The notes under the pieces are model-generated. The model was not told the origin of the DNA. It searched no databases and saw only the letters and a program-made list of their open reading frames with translations. Shown here piece after piece: positions 1-10,463 of a stretch of 64,000 nt of DNA. The DNA comes from JANSWP01 sp041941305 (GTDB taxonomy: Bacteria; Bacteroidota; Bacteroidia; Chitinophagales; Saprospiraceae). Location: assembly GCA_041941305.1 (NCBI GenBank), contig JBGTQJ010000033.1, positions 36,532 to 100,531 of the forward strand, read 5' to 3'. A program made the position numbers and the translations under genes. Every line of letters begins with the position of its first letter. Position 1 is the stretch's first letter.

Positions 1-680
1 TTTCCGCGACAATGCCACCCAAAATCCGGCAGTTTGCAAGAAGAATTCTACATAAGCCGGATCAAATCAACATTGCTATCTCCAAACCAGCTTCTGGTAT
101 TTTACAGGCAGCCTATTTTGCGGAGGATGAACAAAAACCAAAATTATTGACCCATCTGTTAGGCAAGCGAAAAGATAAAGACGAACGCATCCTGATTTTT
201 TCTAGTACGAAGGCTAATGTAAAAAATATTGTTGCGGCTCTAAAGAGTGGAGGATTGACTGCAGGTGAAATTCATTCGGATTTAGACCAGCTACAACGCG
301 AGGAAATGCTTCGAAAATTTAAAAGTGGTGCTAAACCAATTTTAGTAGCGACTGACATCTTATCCAGAGGTATTGACGTAAAAGGCATTGATTTGGTCAT
401 CAATTATGATGTGCCGGGAGATGCAGAGGATTATATTCATCGAGTTGGTCGAACAGCAAGAGCAGAAGCAGAGGGTGTTGCACTTACTTTTATCAATAGG
501 AAAGATAGCCGAAAATTTAAAGATATTGAGCGATTGATGGGGCAGATAGTACAAAAAGCACCTTTGCCAGAACCTATTCATCAAATCATGTCTTCTTCTA
601 ATCGGGATAAGAAATCCAAGTCCAAAAAATTTGGGAAAAGGGGTGGTTATAAAAAGAAGTATCCTTCCAAACGCAAATAG
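1..680 (+). CDS. DEAD-box RNA helicase, C-terminal part (5' end outside window)
   Basis: C-terminal half of an ATP-dependent RNA helicase of the RhlE/DeaD type, which unwinds RNA duplexes in ribosome assembly or RNA decay. The frame is open to the window edge and begins with S-A-T just before the first ATG at 12, which is helicase motif III, so that ATG is internal and the gene starts upstream. The helicase C domain follows, with motif V (ATDILSRGID) and motif VI (HRVGRTAR). The protein ends in a Lys/Gly/Arg-rich tail typical of RNA-binding extensions. It converges on the tape-measure gene with only about 11 bp between stop codons and no obvious terminator. The family is certain; the exact subfamily is not. 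Confidence 0.95.
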   Translation, partial: SATMPPKIRQFARRILHKPDQINIAISKPASGILQAAYFAEDEQKPKLLTHLLGKRKDKDERILIFSSTKANVKNIVAALKSGGLTAGEIHSDLDQLQREEMLRKFKSGAKPILVATDILSRGIDVKGIDLVINYDVPGDAEDYIHRVGRTARAEAEGVALTFINRKDSRKFKDIERLMGQIVQKAPLPEPIHQIMSSSNRDKKSKSKKFGKRGGYKKKYPSKRK

Positions 681-691
681 CCGCCATTTAA

Positions 692-3600
692 TTAATACCA
701 GGTCACTTGTATCCGATGCTCCATCCAGGGATGTTGAATAATAGAAATAGACCAGGGCAAACTATTCATCAATATATCATAAGATTTTTTCTCTACATCC
801 AGGTTCCAATATGCATCTTCATTCCATTCTAATTTACCTTCCCTAATAAAAAAACCTCCCCGAAGACCTTCTAATGTTGTGGTTCCTATTCCCTTCCAAT
901 GGGCCAAAACGGCATTGAGCATCTGCTCAGTCGTTTCAACCTCCTGCGCAGTTAATTCTATCCCTCTTGGGATTGGAGTTTCTATAGGAAGTCCACACAA
1001 AATCTTATTAAAAACCAACAAAGGCTCTTCTGTTTCGGTTTGTCCTGTACCAATATATTGAATCAAATGGACAGCTCTTATGGCACTTTCCTCATCTTTA
1101 AATTTTTTATTCTCCATCATGCCCAGCATATCCAAATACCTCGGCAAAAAAGGAGAAATTATTGATAGCCCCGCATTATGGATATACATGACATCCTCCA
1201 CTGGGTTGTTTTTGCCAACTGATTCTAATTTCCATTTTATTTTTTGCTGTCCTTTTTGCAGGTGCTCTTCCAAGAGTTTGTAAAGTTGAGGAATCAGCTT
1301 CTCCCATTTCGCTTTCAGTCTTGAAGTATTTTGCTCAAATCTTTCATTTATAGCATGAAGCAATTCAAGCGGATTTTTGTCTTCTTTTTTACCCAATTCA
1401 ATTAGAAGATGTGCCAGGAAATCCGTAATCGAAAATAATCCGGTATTCGCTTTTGAAAAATAAATAAAGGCTTGATAGAGGAAAAATCCTTGCATATCGG
1501 ATTTGCTGAAGCGACGGACGATACCAGGCAGCATATTTATTAGATCCTTCCAATGAGTCAAAATAATTTCCCTTTTTCCACCATATAATAAATCAAATAT
1601 TTGTATTAAGTTCTTTCCTGAAAAAGTGGCTAGTATTCTTAACACAGCTTCTTGGTTTTGCATTAAATAACCAAGCAATTTTCTCATTTGAGATGCTTGT
1701 TCTTTCATCATTAGTTCAAAAGCCTGAATAAAGCTTTTCTTCGTCGGGAAAATACCCTTAACGCGAAGTGAACCATGCTCCAAAAAATAACGAATGTTCT
1801 GTAAATCCTCCAACAACATTTTTTGTCTGTCAGACCAACGCTTCTGTTTTTCAGCAATTGGGTCAAAAATAGAATCAGCAAGCTCTTTTTTTTCTTCTGT
1901 TTTGGAAGAGATTCCCATTTCTGAGGCAGCCCTATTGAAAGATACATTTGTTATTGTCTCAATTTCTTCAGGGTTTTCAATCCATTTATTCACAATATTT
2001 TTCAATCTAATAAAGGCAGGCTTGCCGGGAAGGGCTTCTTTTTGCAATATTTCGAAGTAGGATGTTTGCATTTCCAATTTGGCTTTCCCAATTTTTTGAA
2101 TGGTTTTTTCAAAACTAGCAATGACAAAACTTTCACTTGAAAACGGATAGCTATAAAGCATGTAATCTACTATTGACCCCCATACAATTGCTTGTTTTTT
2201 TAAAGCTGAGTTGGAAATGTAATTTTTACTGTCAATGAAAATGTCTAATGCCTGGGCTTGTGCTTCGACGAGAATTGAATAATTGCCAAATTTCTTTTTT
2301 GCCAGAGATATCCAGGTATTTGGAGCAATAGCATCAAGCAATCTTTTTTGTTGCCTGGTATTTTGCCAGGAAGATTGAAGCAATAAAAGCGTTTTTTCAA
2401 AGGCTGTTTCTATTAAATTATCCAATGTACCATCAATCGAGGTCTTAGGGGAAGATGGAGCCCACCAGGGAATTTTGCCCTTTTCCAAATAAGTAGCCAA
2501 TAAATCCAGTTCATCAATTTGGGAGAATTCATTGGTTAAGTCCGCTGCTTTTTTTTGTAATAGCTCCTCAAATACAATTTCTACTTCCAGAAGTTCTTTA
2601 TCGAAAAACAAGTCTTCAAGTTTCTTTATCACATTATTGAATACTTCTTCATTAATATGTTCTTGCAGGGGTACTCGGATTTCTCTAAAGAATGCTTCAA
2701 ACTGTGAATGATTTTCAGTTGCTAGTTCACTAAATAAAGATTGAATAAATTGAACCGTTTTTGGATTTTTCGACCTTGATTGAAGCAGGGTATTTAATGC
2801 CAAAGCGCGCACCCTCGTGACTGGAAGATTTGCTAACGCTCGATTGGGTAGCAGCCCAGACCATGAAACTTTTTCCCAGGTTTGAATAATTGGTGTAAGC
2901 TTTATTTTTTGTTCTTTTTCAAATACTTCTACCAATTTCAATAATATGCTTGGAAAATACGCTTCAATCCTTTCTGCTAGTTTTTTGGAGTGCTTGATTG
3001 ACTTGAAAGCCTGCCACAATTTTATTGGATCCTGACCCAATATTTGCAAGATTATTTTTTCTGCTTCCTTTGGAGATTGAAGCGAATGATGATTGGCAAA
3101 AGCACCCTGTTTTAGAAAGTACTTGACTGCATCCAATGCTTCACTTCTTTCTTTTTCTAACAATTGCTGTTTTTGCTTGTCGGTTAAGTTGATTTTGGCT
3201 TCTTGTTCAAGAATCGCATCCTCGATTTCCTTATGCAGCTTTTGATGGGCTTTTTTAAACAGGCTACCGGGGCTTAAAAAATCCTTTATGCTTTCTAAGA
3301 ATAGGGGTAAAACAATTTGCTGGTCAAGGGCAATTTTTTTGATAATTTCTTTAGCAAGTAATTCGGGTATAATTGATTGTTTTTGAAACAAATTGGAGAG
3401 CAATAATTCCTGCAAATGCTGAGGATTTGGTGTTTTGAAATTTTCTGAAAAAATCAATTTTTGAATCAACAGTTGGCTTTCTCGCCGAACTTCCTTTATA
3501 GGATTACCCTTTGCTTTATCATATTGTTTTATGAAAAGTAAAACCATTTCGGGAGAAAACAAATCTAAAAGGTTTAAGGATAATTTGGGTAGTATTGGGT

Positions 3601-6600
3601 CCTTTTCCCAAATTTTTACCAGGTCAAATGCTTTGGCAGTTAATGCATACTCCAATTGTTCTTCCGCCTCAATTATATTTTTAAAAGGAAAATGAGATTT
3701 GATTTTTTTCCCTTTTACAAATTCTAAAAGTGAACCAATAATCTTTTTGGAATCTTTACTGGAGTGCACAGAAATAATATTATTGGCCTGGATTAATTCA
3801 CTTAGCGCCTGCCTGGGAATAGATTCTTTTAAAAAATAGTCCCTCAATTTGGATTTTGACTTTTCAGAAAAGTCGTTATGAGCCTGAAGTAATGTATTGA
3901 GTAAATCGGTAATCAGATTGTCTCTCTTTACCTCCCATTTATCTACCAGTTTTTCAATTACCAAATCAATTAACAAATTAATACTTGGCCGAGGAGCCTG
4001 AATCAATACTTCTAACAAGGACATGCTCACCAATCGATTTGATGAATCCACTTGCTTACTGGAATAATCGGATGCTTGTATTAAAATGGGCAAATCCAAT
4101 AAAAAAGTATGATGTTGTGCAACCCAGACTGGTTCCAAAAGTTGACCAATTAGATCTAAACCACTTGTACTAAAATCTTTTTCTAAAATGGCAAGGACAT
4201 TCACTCCCCCTTGTTTTAAAGCTGATTTGATACCGCTTAACAAAAGGGAAGGAGGGGGATTGCTCATTCTCTTTAATACTGATTCGATGGATTCACTTTC
4301 AAAAAATGTTGATGATTTGATGGTTTTGCCATGTCTAAAAAAGTAAAGCAACTCCTTTACTTCACTTGCTATTTTAATTTCTACAGGCTGTAATTCTTTT
4401 CTAATTGGGGCATTTATTCCCTCAGTTGCAACATAATCAGGTATTGGGAGTCCATATTTATGCGATAAAAATGCTGCCAGGCTAGCATGAAATTTTTCAA
4501 GGAGGTAAGGCGAACCAGCGTTTTGGCTGAGAAAATATAGTAAGCCAAATTGTAAAACCATATCTAGCCTTCGTTTCAAAGCTGGCGAAATGTCCTGATT
4601 TTCAATCAAGTACTTCAATTCTGCCAATTCTTCTTCCATCTGCCTTATTTCTGCTCCCCCTAGAAAAAGATTGAGCATTTTTATTGAAGGCTCTGAAAGT
4701 TGTTGTATTGCTCGTTCAAATTGATTGGAATCATTGAGTGCTTTTATCAACCTTGCCTTCATCTGTTGGGGAAAAACCAGTACTTTTTGAGCAATCCACT
4801 TTTCTAACTCATCAAGACTTTTGAAGGCATTGTTATTGGAGAAACTACCGGTCTTTAAGAAATTAAAAAAACTATCCTCTTCTCCAGATTTGGATTCTGG
4901 AATTTCCACTGCCTGGAAAAATGACCGGATTTCTGGATGGATTTTTAATCGATTTACCCGAACAACTTTTGCCAATCCGATTTTTAATGTTTCTCCTGAA
5001 ACCGGATAAAAAGCTTCAAGTACTTGAAGTATGGTATCCAAAAATGCCGGAATGTTAGAAACTTTTTGTTCGGGAACAGAAAGATAATGAAGTGCAGCTA
5101 TTCGAATATCTCTCTTCAAAGAAATTATGGAAAGTACAGGTAGGACATCGGATTTTTCAACAACGTTGTCAAAATCAGATAAAATAGCCTCTACTGTTCC
5201 CGAAACTTTTTGAAATACAAAATCCTGTGTTAGACGAAACGTTTCGAGACTGAATTTCCTAAATGTCTTCAAAGCCTGGAACTGACTTAAATATTCAATC
5301 AATAATGGCTTCAGATAATCCTTTTTTTTCCGCAATTGATTTTGTAAAAGTCTATCATATTGGGTAAGTGTCAAATTTGCAGGCAAGGATCTTTTCTCAA
5401 AAAGCAATTGGAAAGAACGCTCAAATAGCATTTGAAATGCTGTTGGTTCCAGACTACTTTCAGGAGGTAATGCTCGGTTCTCTGATTCGATGTTTTTCTC
5501 AGCATCACTTTCGTGGGAAATTGATTTTGTATGCTCATCTTTTAAATTTTTTTCTTCTTTTGCGATTACTTCTCTTATAAGTTCATAGAGAGGAATTTGA
5601 TTTTTTGAAGGTTTTACATCGACTTCTTCCAAAACATAAATAGAAGAACTTTCTTCTAAATAAGGCTCAATGACTTTTTTGATGCCTGCAATGGGTATTT
5701 CCAATTTCTTGGCGACGAGTGTTGTAACTTTTTCCAAACTCGGTTGCTGATGCAAAACGGTCATTTCCAAAAGAGATACCTGGAGGGCTGATTCAATTTT
5801 TTCTCTGTGAAGGAGGCTTTTTGTTTCATTTTGAATAGCAGAAATGATCTTATCCAAAACCTCATTTTGTTTTTGAAGCCATTTAGGTTCCAGAAACCGA
5901 TTGATTATTTTCAATCCAATCACAGAAAGTTTTTTTCTCAAAATAGTAAGAACTGGTTTTCCTCCAATTTGAATGGCAGGTTTTGCTTTTGCAATAAAGT
6001 CAGGACTTACTTGACGACTAATCTCAATTAGGGTAGGTTCTAAATGATCAATTTCAAAAAGCGGGTCCTTTTCTTCGACCTTTCCATGACGAAGGAAGTG
6101 CAAAAATGCTTTTTCAAGTAATTCCTGTTTATTTGTTGGATCAGCTACTGTATCATCTGATTTAACCTGAGGATCAATATCAGGAGAAGGAACCGAAAAT
6201 TTTTGAGCCATCTCATGCTGAAACTGTTCACCCAAATGATGAACTAAACTTTGGAAAAGTGATTGAACATGTATTTTCTTATCTGAAGAATGTACCAAAT
6301 ATTGCAACAAGCCGGTTGTCAGTGTCTCATCTAATCTTCGCAAAACCGGAGCAGGGTAGGGCTGAGATTCAAAAAATGCTCTGAACTGTTGTAAGTGTTG
6401 GTCTAATTCTACCATTTGAGACCCGGCCAGCATTCGATTCAATGCACGAATAGTTGAGGTAGAAAATTGTTGAAAAACCCGATTAATTAAGGCTGGTTCT
6501 TCCAGTTCTTTTTTTAACCTTTTTTTCAATTTTTCCGGAAAGTTATTGATCCCAGTTTCCAACCATTTTTCCAATGCTTTGACATCTTTGAAAGGACCAG

Positions 6601-9600
6601 TTTTGGTGAGTGTACCGTGCCGCAGAAATTGAAAAAAACACGATTCTGAATCCAGGTTCCTGGCAGGTATCTCAATGTTTTCAAAATAGCTTTTTAGCTT
6701 TTCCGGAATGCTGACCCTTTTCTTCTTAACAACCTTTGCCAAATCAATTTCCAATACATTCGGGGTGATTGGATGGAAAAAGCATAAAACTTTTATTACC
6801 GTACTTACAAATTCCTGAACTGAAGTCCTGGACGCTTCTGATATCGCTGCTGTATGTAATGCCCCTAACAGAAGATCCTTTTTTAAAAGTTGGGGGGATA
6901 AGGAGGGCAAAACTTCAGAATGAACAATAATTTTCCCAAATCCCTCAATGTAGCCATTTAAATCTTTTGTGGATTTTTCAAAGATGACTTCCTGAACCAA
7001 TACTAATGTCTTCAAACCCAGTTTCCTAAAAGGTTTCAGACGTTCAGTTGATTTTAGTTCTTGCTTAAAAAGCTGGTATAAGAATGGTTTTTTCTGTTTG
7101 ATTTGAATCTGAATGATTTTTTCATATTGTGGTAGGCTTTGTTTTTTGGGAAGTATCCCTGTATCTAAAAATTGAATAAAAAAGGATTTAAAAAGTTGCT
7201 GATAAGTTGCTTTTGATACACTTTTTTCATCGGGAAGGAATTCGATGAGACTCTCTTTTTGACCAGCATCCGGGTTGTTTTCATCCTGGGTTTGACGAAC
7301 CCACTTTTTCAATTCTAATTTGCTTCCTAATTGTTTTTGCTGAAAGGTTTCCTTGAAAATTACTTGTAGCTGTTCCTGTTGATTTTTACTGATTCCTTTC
7401 ACTGTCCCTCTTGATAATGCGGTTATCCCCAATTCAAGTATTTTTTTCAGAGGAATGGAGGCTTTTAGGGCGAGTTGCTCTAGAAAATCAGGAATCCAGT
7501 TGGTGGTTTTTTCAACTGGACGTAAATAGTCACTTTGAATGGCAATTTTCAATTGCTTTACGAGTTGATCCTTACTATCAAAATGTGGAATCTCCTTTTC
7601 ATAAAGGTGAAATAATTGAATTAAGAAAGTTCGGCTCTTTTGAAACTTTAGTTCATTATCCATTTTATCTCCCAAAGAAATCAGATCTTTATTTTGACTT
7701 TCTTTGAACAATGGCTTTGACGTAATCCCCTCTTCCCCATTCTTCAGGACCATTTTCACCAAGTCAATTCCCTGCCCTGCCCAATTTGACCAAATAGGTT
7801 GATGCTCAATAAGTTTATTGATGATGAGCTTTTTGTCAATTTGGATATATTGACTGTAATGCTCAAGAATGGTTTGAACGAAGGATTCTGGTTGGAAAAT
7901 CAATTGGTAGTCTTCAAGCCAAAACTTTGCTACACTCAATTGAAGGAAATGAGCAATTTTGCTTTTTGAAACCAACTTAGGGCTAAAAGTTTGTAATATT
8001 TTTATAAGGGGGATTAAGTATTGATGCTGTATGTCAAAGGAGGTAGTGTTTAGAACATCGTTGATGGATTCCAACAATTTTGTAGAACTGGATTCTTCCA
8101 GTTTCTGGACTAGCTTGGATTCCTTTTGTTTGGCAAAGAGCAAAGAGCGAATCGCTTCTTTTTGAATAATTGGTTCTTCCCTCAATAGTTCATTAAAACG
8201 CTGCCATTGTTTTTGATTGAAGTAATGAAAATGCTCCAAAGTAGCTTCCCAAAAAAGTGCTTCATTTGTACTTGCCTTTTGTTGAAAAGCTTTCAATATG
8301 GATTCAGGAAATAGTTCTTTAACTAATTTTAAATATTGTTCATTCGGTTGAATTTCATTGTCGGTTTTGTATGAACCTGTAACTTCTCCAAAATAAGTTG
8401 GTAATTGTTTGATTACCCTTTGTGGAAGTGAACCAAGATGAGTTCTTAGCTTGTCTTCCGAAATATTGGCAACCACTGCCAGTTCACTTATCCATAGCTT
8501 CCAAAATTCATTATTTTCAAGGGATTTATTCTTTGGGTCACTTTTTACTCTCAGTAGTGCTATCCATAACCAGTTGCTGAAAGGGCCTGAAGAAGTCGAT
8601 ATTGGATTTTTAGCAAACCATCCTGAAATGACAGCAACTTCTGATCTATACCTCTCAAATTCTTGTTCGAGTAGTATTTGACCCAGTTTAAATAACTCTG
8701 AAATATTTAGATTTTTACTTATGGATTTTACAAAAATATCTTGCTGAAATAGTTGACTGAGAATATGCTTTAAATGTCTCCTTTGATATCCTGAGGTTTG
8801 ATTAATTAATTTTGAAATCTCTAAAAGTTTAGGTGAATCACTGTGTATCTGGGCCTTTTGACTTTTTAATAAATTTTCGAGGACAACTAATACTTCTGAT
8901 TCAGAAATAGATAAATTTCCAATGAAGACTTTTTCCGATTCCTCTTTTTGAAAAAGCCGAATTAATATTCGGGAAGACTGAATGTTTTCACGCTCATTAT
9001 GTTTCAATCTTTCCCACCACTTGTCCCAGTTGACAGATTCATTTTTGGAAATGTATTGCCTGAAAAACCGAATGAATTGCTCCACAAAATCCTGTCGGTC
9101 ATCATATCTGGGAAAATAAGCTAAAATGGCAGCGTGAAATGCAGGCTTCAACCGTTTTTCCAGAGCCACTGGAAATCCGTGTATTTGACGGAGTCCTTCA
9201 AGGTTTTTCTGAATTTGATTTATCAATCTATAAATTCGTTCTCCGTAAATCGCTTTTTGAATAAATTCTATAGTATTCGTACTTAATTGTTGCTCAATTC
9301 GAGCTACTACATTCGGGTTTTCCAATAATTGTCTAATTTGTTCCATCCAAACTACATGTCCCTGTTCATTCAATTCAATAATAAGACCTTCGATATGTTC
9401 TAAATTGGAAATAGGGCCTTGTCCGGGTGGAATCAAGCCTTTGGAAAGGAACTCAACTACAATTTGTACTTTTGAAAGAGGGCTTAACCGCCTTTGATTA
9501 CTGGCTTCTCCCATCCAATTCTCTAAGGTCTCCAACCAATTTTTTTCTGTTTGACTCGCGCTTCTCTTTCTGATTTTTCGGTGGTAATAGTCATTGATTT

Positions 9601-10369
9601 CAGTTGCTGAAATATTGAATTTTTGGCTTGCTTGTTCCAAAAAATAGATTCCAAAGTTTTTTGGAGAAATATCAATTGAAGATTCCTGTCCTAAATATTG
9701 TAACAATAATATTTCCGCATACTTTCGATAGTCTTTTTTCGCAATTCCTCTGATTTTTGGATGCTGGTGAAGGCGTTCTAATTGTTCAAGGTATTGCTCG
9801 TATTCCATAAATCCTTCTCCCACCATCAACCTATGAACTGCCTGAAGCGTATCCCCTGAAAGTTGATATTCAATGCGTTTCCGGACCTGGGCAGATAATA
9901 GGTTTTTATGGAAAAAAAGTTTTGCTTTTTCTGGACTTTGATCGAGCAGATTTAATACCATCAAATCTGGATCAAACGGTTCTTCTTCCTGATACCACCA
10001 GGGGAAAAACCCATTTTGAAAATAGAATTCCAACAAGTCTACCTTCCAGGCATCTTTAGGTACTTTTTTGAGGATAGTACCGTTATCCAGTTTGATATTA
10101 GAAAGGACCAATGGAAGTTGCCTGCGAAGGATTTCTTCCAGTTTATGTTCTATATTTTCTTCTGAAATATCCCCTACATCCAAAACCAACCGATCTATTT
10201 TTATTATTTGTTTTTCAGGGAAAAAGCCAGTAAAAACATCATCCATGACCTTCAACAATCTCCCATTAAATAGTCTACTTATCCTTTCTTGCAAGTCATT
10301 AGCTTGTTCCTGCCTTGAAATCGCAAGCTCAACTTTTTGACTCCTGATGATATGTGAAGGCTTGTTTAT
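692..10369 (-). CDS. eCIS tape-measure protein, giant (Afp14-like)
   Basis: Tape-measure protein of a contractile injection system; it sits in the tube lumen during assembly and sets tube length. The N-terminus (LQERISRLFN, then IDRLVLDVG) and the C-terminus (HNAGLSIISPFLPR, LQYIGTGQ, LCGLP, LPWSISIIQHPWM) match the CIS tape-measure family. At about 3200 residues it is several times longer than most phage tape measures. The middle holds many helical blocks introduced by FLRHG/FFRHG/FLxxG motifs. Two blocks of about 450 residues, near 1028-1490 and 1616-2070 when counted from 10294, are recognisable copies of each other. The first conventional start is TTG at 10294, but family-like sequence (SHIIRSQKVELAI) continues upstream in frame to about 10369 without any ATG, GTG or TTG. 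I place the start at the ATA at 10367-10369; ATC or ATT are alternatives. Last gene of the eCIS operon. Confidence 0.93.
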   Translation of the reverse strand: MNKPSHIIRSQKVELAISRQEQANDLQERISRLFNGRLLKVMDDVFTGFFPEKQIIKIDRLVLDVGDISEENIEHKLEEILRRQLPLVLSNIKLDNGTILKKVPKDAWKVDLLEFYFQNGFFPWWYQEEEPFDPDLMVLNLLDQSPEKAKLFFHKNLLSAQVRKRIEYQLSGDTLQAVHRLMVGEGFMEYEQYLEQLERLHQHPKIRGIAKKDYRKYAEILLLQYLGQESSIDISPKNFGIYFLEQASQKFNISATEINDYYHRKIRKRSASQTEKNWLETLENWMGEASNQRRLSPLSKVQIVVEFLSKGLIPPGQGPISNLEHIEGLIIELNEQGHVVWMEQIRQLLENPNVVARIEQQLSTNTIEFIQKAIYGERIYRLINQIQKNLEGLRQIHGFPVALEKRLKPAFHAAILAYFPRYDDRQDFVEQFIRFFRQYISKNESVNWDKWWERLKHNERENIQSSRILIRLFQKEESEKVFIGNLSISESEVLVVLENLLKSQKAQIHSDSPKLLEISKLINQTSGYQRRHLKHILSQLFQQDIFVKSISKNLNISELFKLGQILLEQEFERYRSEVAVISGWFAKNPISTSSGPFSNWLWIALLRVKSDPKNKSLENNEFWKLWISELAVVANISEDKLRTHLGSLPQRVIKQLPTYFGEVTGSYKTDNEIQPNEQYLKLVKELFPESILKAFQQKASTNEALFWEATLEHFHYFNQKQWQRFNELLREEPIIQKEAIRSLLFAKQKESKLVQKLEESSSTKLLESINDVLNTTSFDIQHQYLIPLIKILQTFSPKLVSKSKIAHFLQLSVAKFWLEDYQLIFQPESFVQTILEHYSQYIQIDKKLIINKLIEHQPIWSNWAGQGIDLVKMVLKNGEEGITSKPLFKESQNKDLISLGDKMDNELKFQKSRTFLIQLFHLYEKEIPHFDSKDQLVKQLKIAIQSDYLRPVEKTTNWIPDFLEQLALKASIPLKKILELGITALSRGTVKGISKNQQEQLQVIFKETFQQKQLGSKLELKKWVRQTQDENNPDAGQKESLIEFLPDEKSVSKATYQQLFKSFFIQFLDTGILPKKQSLPQYEKIIQIQIKQKKPFLYQLFKQELKSTERLKPFRKLGLKTLVLVQEVIFEKSTKDLNGYIEGFGKIIVHSEVLPSLSPQLLKKDLLLGALHTAAISEASRTSVQEFVSTVIKVLCFFHPITPNVLEIDLAKVVKKKRVSIPEKLKSYFENIEIPARNLDSESCFFQFLRHGTLTKTGPFKDVKALEKWLETGINNFPEKLKKRLKKELEEPALINRVFQQFSTSTIRALNRMLAGSQMVELDQHLQQFRAFFESQPYPAPVLRRLDETLTTGLLQYLVHSSDKKIHVQSLFQSLVHHLGEQFQHEMAQKFSVPSPDIDPQVKSDDTVADPTNKQELLEKAFLHFLRHGKVEEKDPLFEIDHLEPTLIEISRQVSPDFIAKAKPAIQIGGKPVLTILRKKLSVIGLKIINRFLEPKWLQKQNEVLDKIISAIQNETKSLLHREKIESALQVSLLEMTVLHQQPSLEKVTTLVAKKLEIPIAGIKKVIEPYLEESSSIYVLEEVDVKPSKNQIPLYELIREVIAKEEKNLKDEHTKSISHESDAEKNIESENRALPPESSLEPTAFQMLFERSFQLLFEKRSLPANLTLTQYDRLLQNQLRKKKDYLKPLLIEYLSQFQALKTFRKFSLETFRLTQDFVFQKVSGTVEAILSDFDNVVEKSDVLPVLSIISLKRDIRIAALHYLSVPEQKVSNIPAFLDTILQVLEAFYPVSGETLKIGLAKVVRVNRLKIHPEIRSFFQAVEIPESKSGEEDSFFNFLKTGSFSNNNAFKSLDELEKWIAQKVLVFPQQMKARLIKALNDSNQFERAIQQLSEPSIKMLNLFLGGAEIRQMEEELAELKYLIENQDISPALKRRLDMVLQFGLLYFLSQNAGSPYLLEKFHASLAAFLSHKYGLPIPDYVATEGINAPIRKELQPVEIKIASEVKELLYFFRHGKTIKSSTFFESESIESVLKRMSNPPPSLLLSGIKSALKQGGVNVLAILEKDFSTSGLDLIGQLLEPVWVAQHHTFLLDLPILIQASDYSSKQVDSSNRLVSMSLLEVLIQAPRPSINLLIDLVIEKLVDKWEVKRDNLITDLLNTLLQAHNDFSEKSKSKLRDYFLKESIPRQALSELIQANNIISVHSSKDSKKIIGSLLEFVKGKKIKSHFPFKNIIEAEEQLEYALTAKAFDLVKIWEKDPILPKLSLNLLDLFSPEMVLLFIKQYDKAKGNPIKEVRRESQLLIQKLIFSENFKTPNPQHLQELLLSNLFQKQSIIPELLAKEIIKKIALDQQIVLPLFLESIKDFLSPGSLFKKAHQKLHKEIEDAILEQEAKINLTDKQKQQLLEKERSEALDAVKYFLKQGAFANHHSLQSPKEAEKIILQILGQDPIKLWQAFKSIKHSKKLAERIEAYFPSILLKLVEVFEKEQKIKLTPIIQTWEKVSWSGLLPNRALANLPVTRVRALALNTLLQSRSKNPKTVQFIQSLFSELATENHSQFEAFFREIRVPLQEHINEEVFNNVIKKLEDLFFDKELLEVEIVFEELLQKKAADLTNEFSQIDELDLLATYLEKGKIPWWAPSSPKTSIDGTLDNLIETAFEKTLLLLQSSWQNTRQQKRLLDAIAPNTWISLAKKKFGNYSILVEAQAQALDIFIDSKNYISNSALKKQAIVWGSIVDYMLYSYPFSSESFVIASFEKTIQKIGKAKLEMQTSYFEILQKEALPGKPAFIRLKNIVNKWIENPEEIETITNVSFNRAASEMGISSKTEEKKELADSIFDPIAEKQKRWSDRQKMLLEDLQNIRYFLEHGSLRVKGIFPTKKSFIQAFELMMKEQASQMRKLLGYLMQNQEAVLRILATFSGKNLIQIFDLLYGGKREIILTHWKDLINMLPGIVRRFSKSDMQGFFLYQAFIYFSKANTGLFSITDFLAHLLIELGKKEDKNPLELLHAINERFEQNTSRLKAKWEKLIPQLYKLLEEHLQKGQQKIKWKLESVGKNNPVEDVMYIHNAGLSIISPFLPRYLDMLGMMENKKFKDEESAIRAVHLIQYIGTGQTETEEPLLVFNKILCGLPIETPIPRGIELTAQEVETTEQMLNAVLAHWKGIGTTTLEGLRGGFFIREGKLEWNEDAYWNLDVEKKSYDILMNSLPWSISIIQHPWMEHRIQVTWY

Positions 10370-10381
10370 GATAGTAGCGTT

Positions 10382-10463
10382 TTAGAATTTTAGAATTTGA
10401 AAGTTTGAGAGTTTGAAAAATTGAGAATTTGAGAGCCGATATTATTTTTCATCATCCATCATC
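10382..10463. repeat. Degenerate heptamer-type repeats at the baseplate/tape-measure junction
   Basis: Units resembling TTTGAGA/TTTGAAA are followed by CATCATC CATCATC. The second array overlaps the 3' end of the upstream baseplate gene, whose last codons (Met-Asp-Asp-Gly-stop) are made of the repeat. Similar TTTGAGA sequence lies near 21537-21556. Confidence 0.6.
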
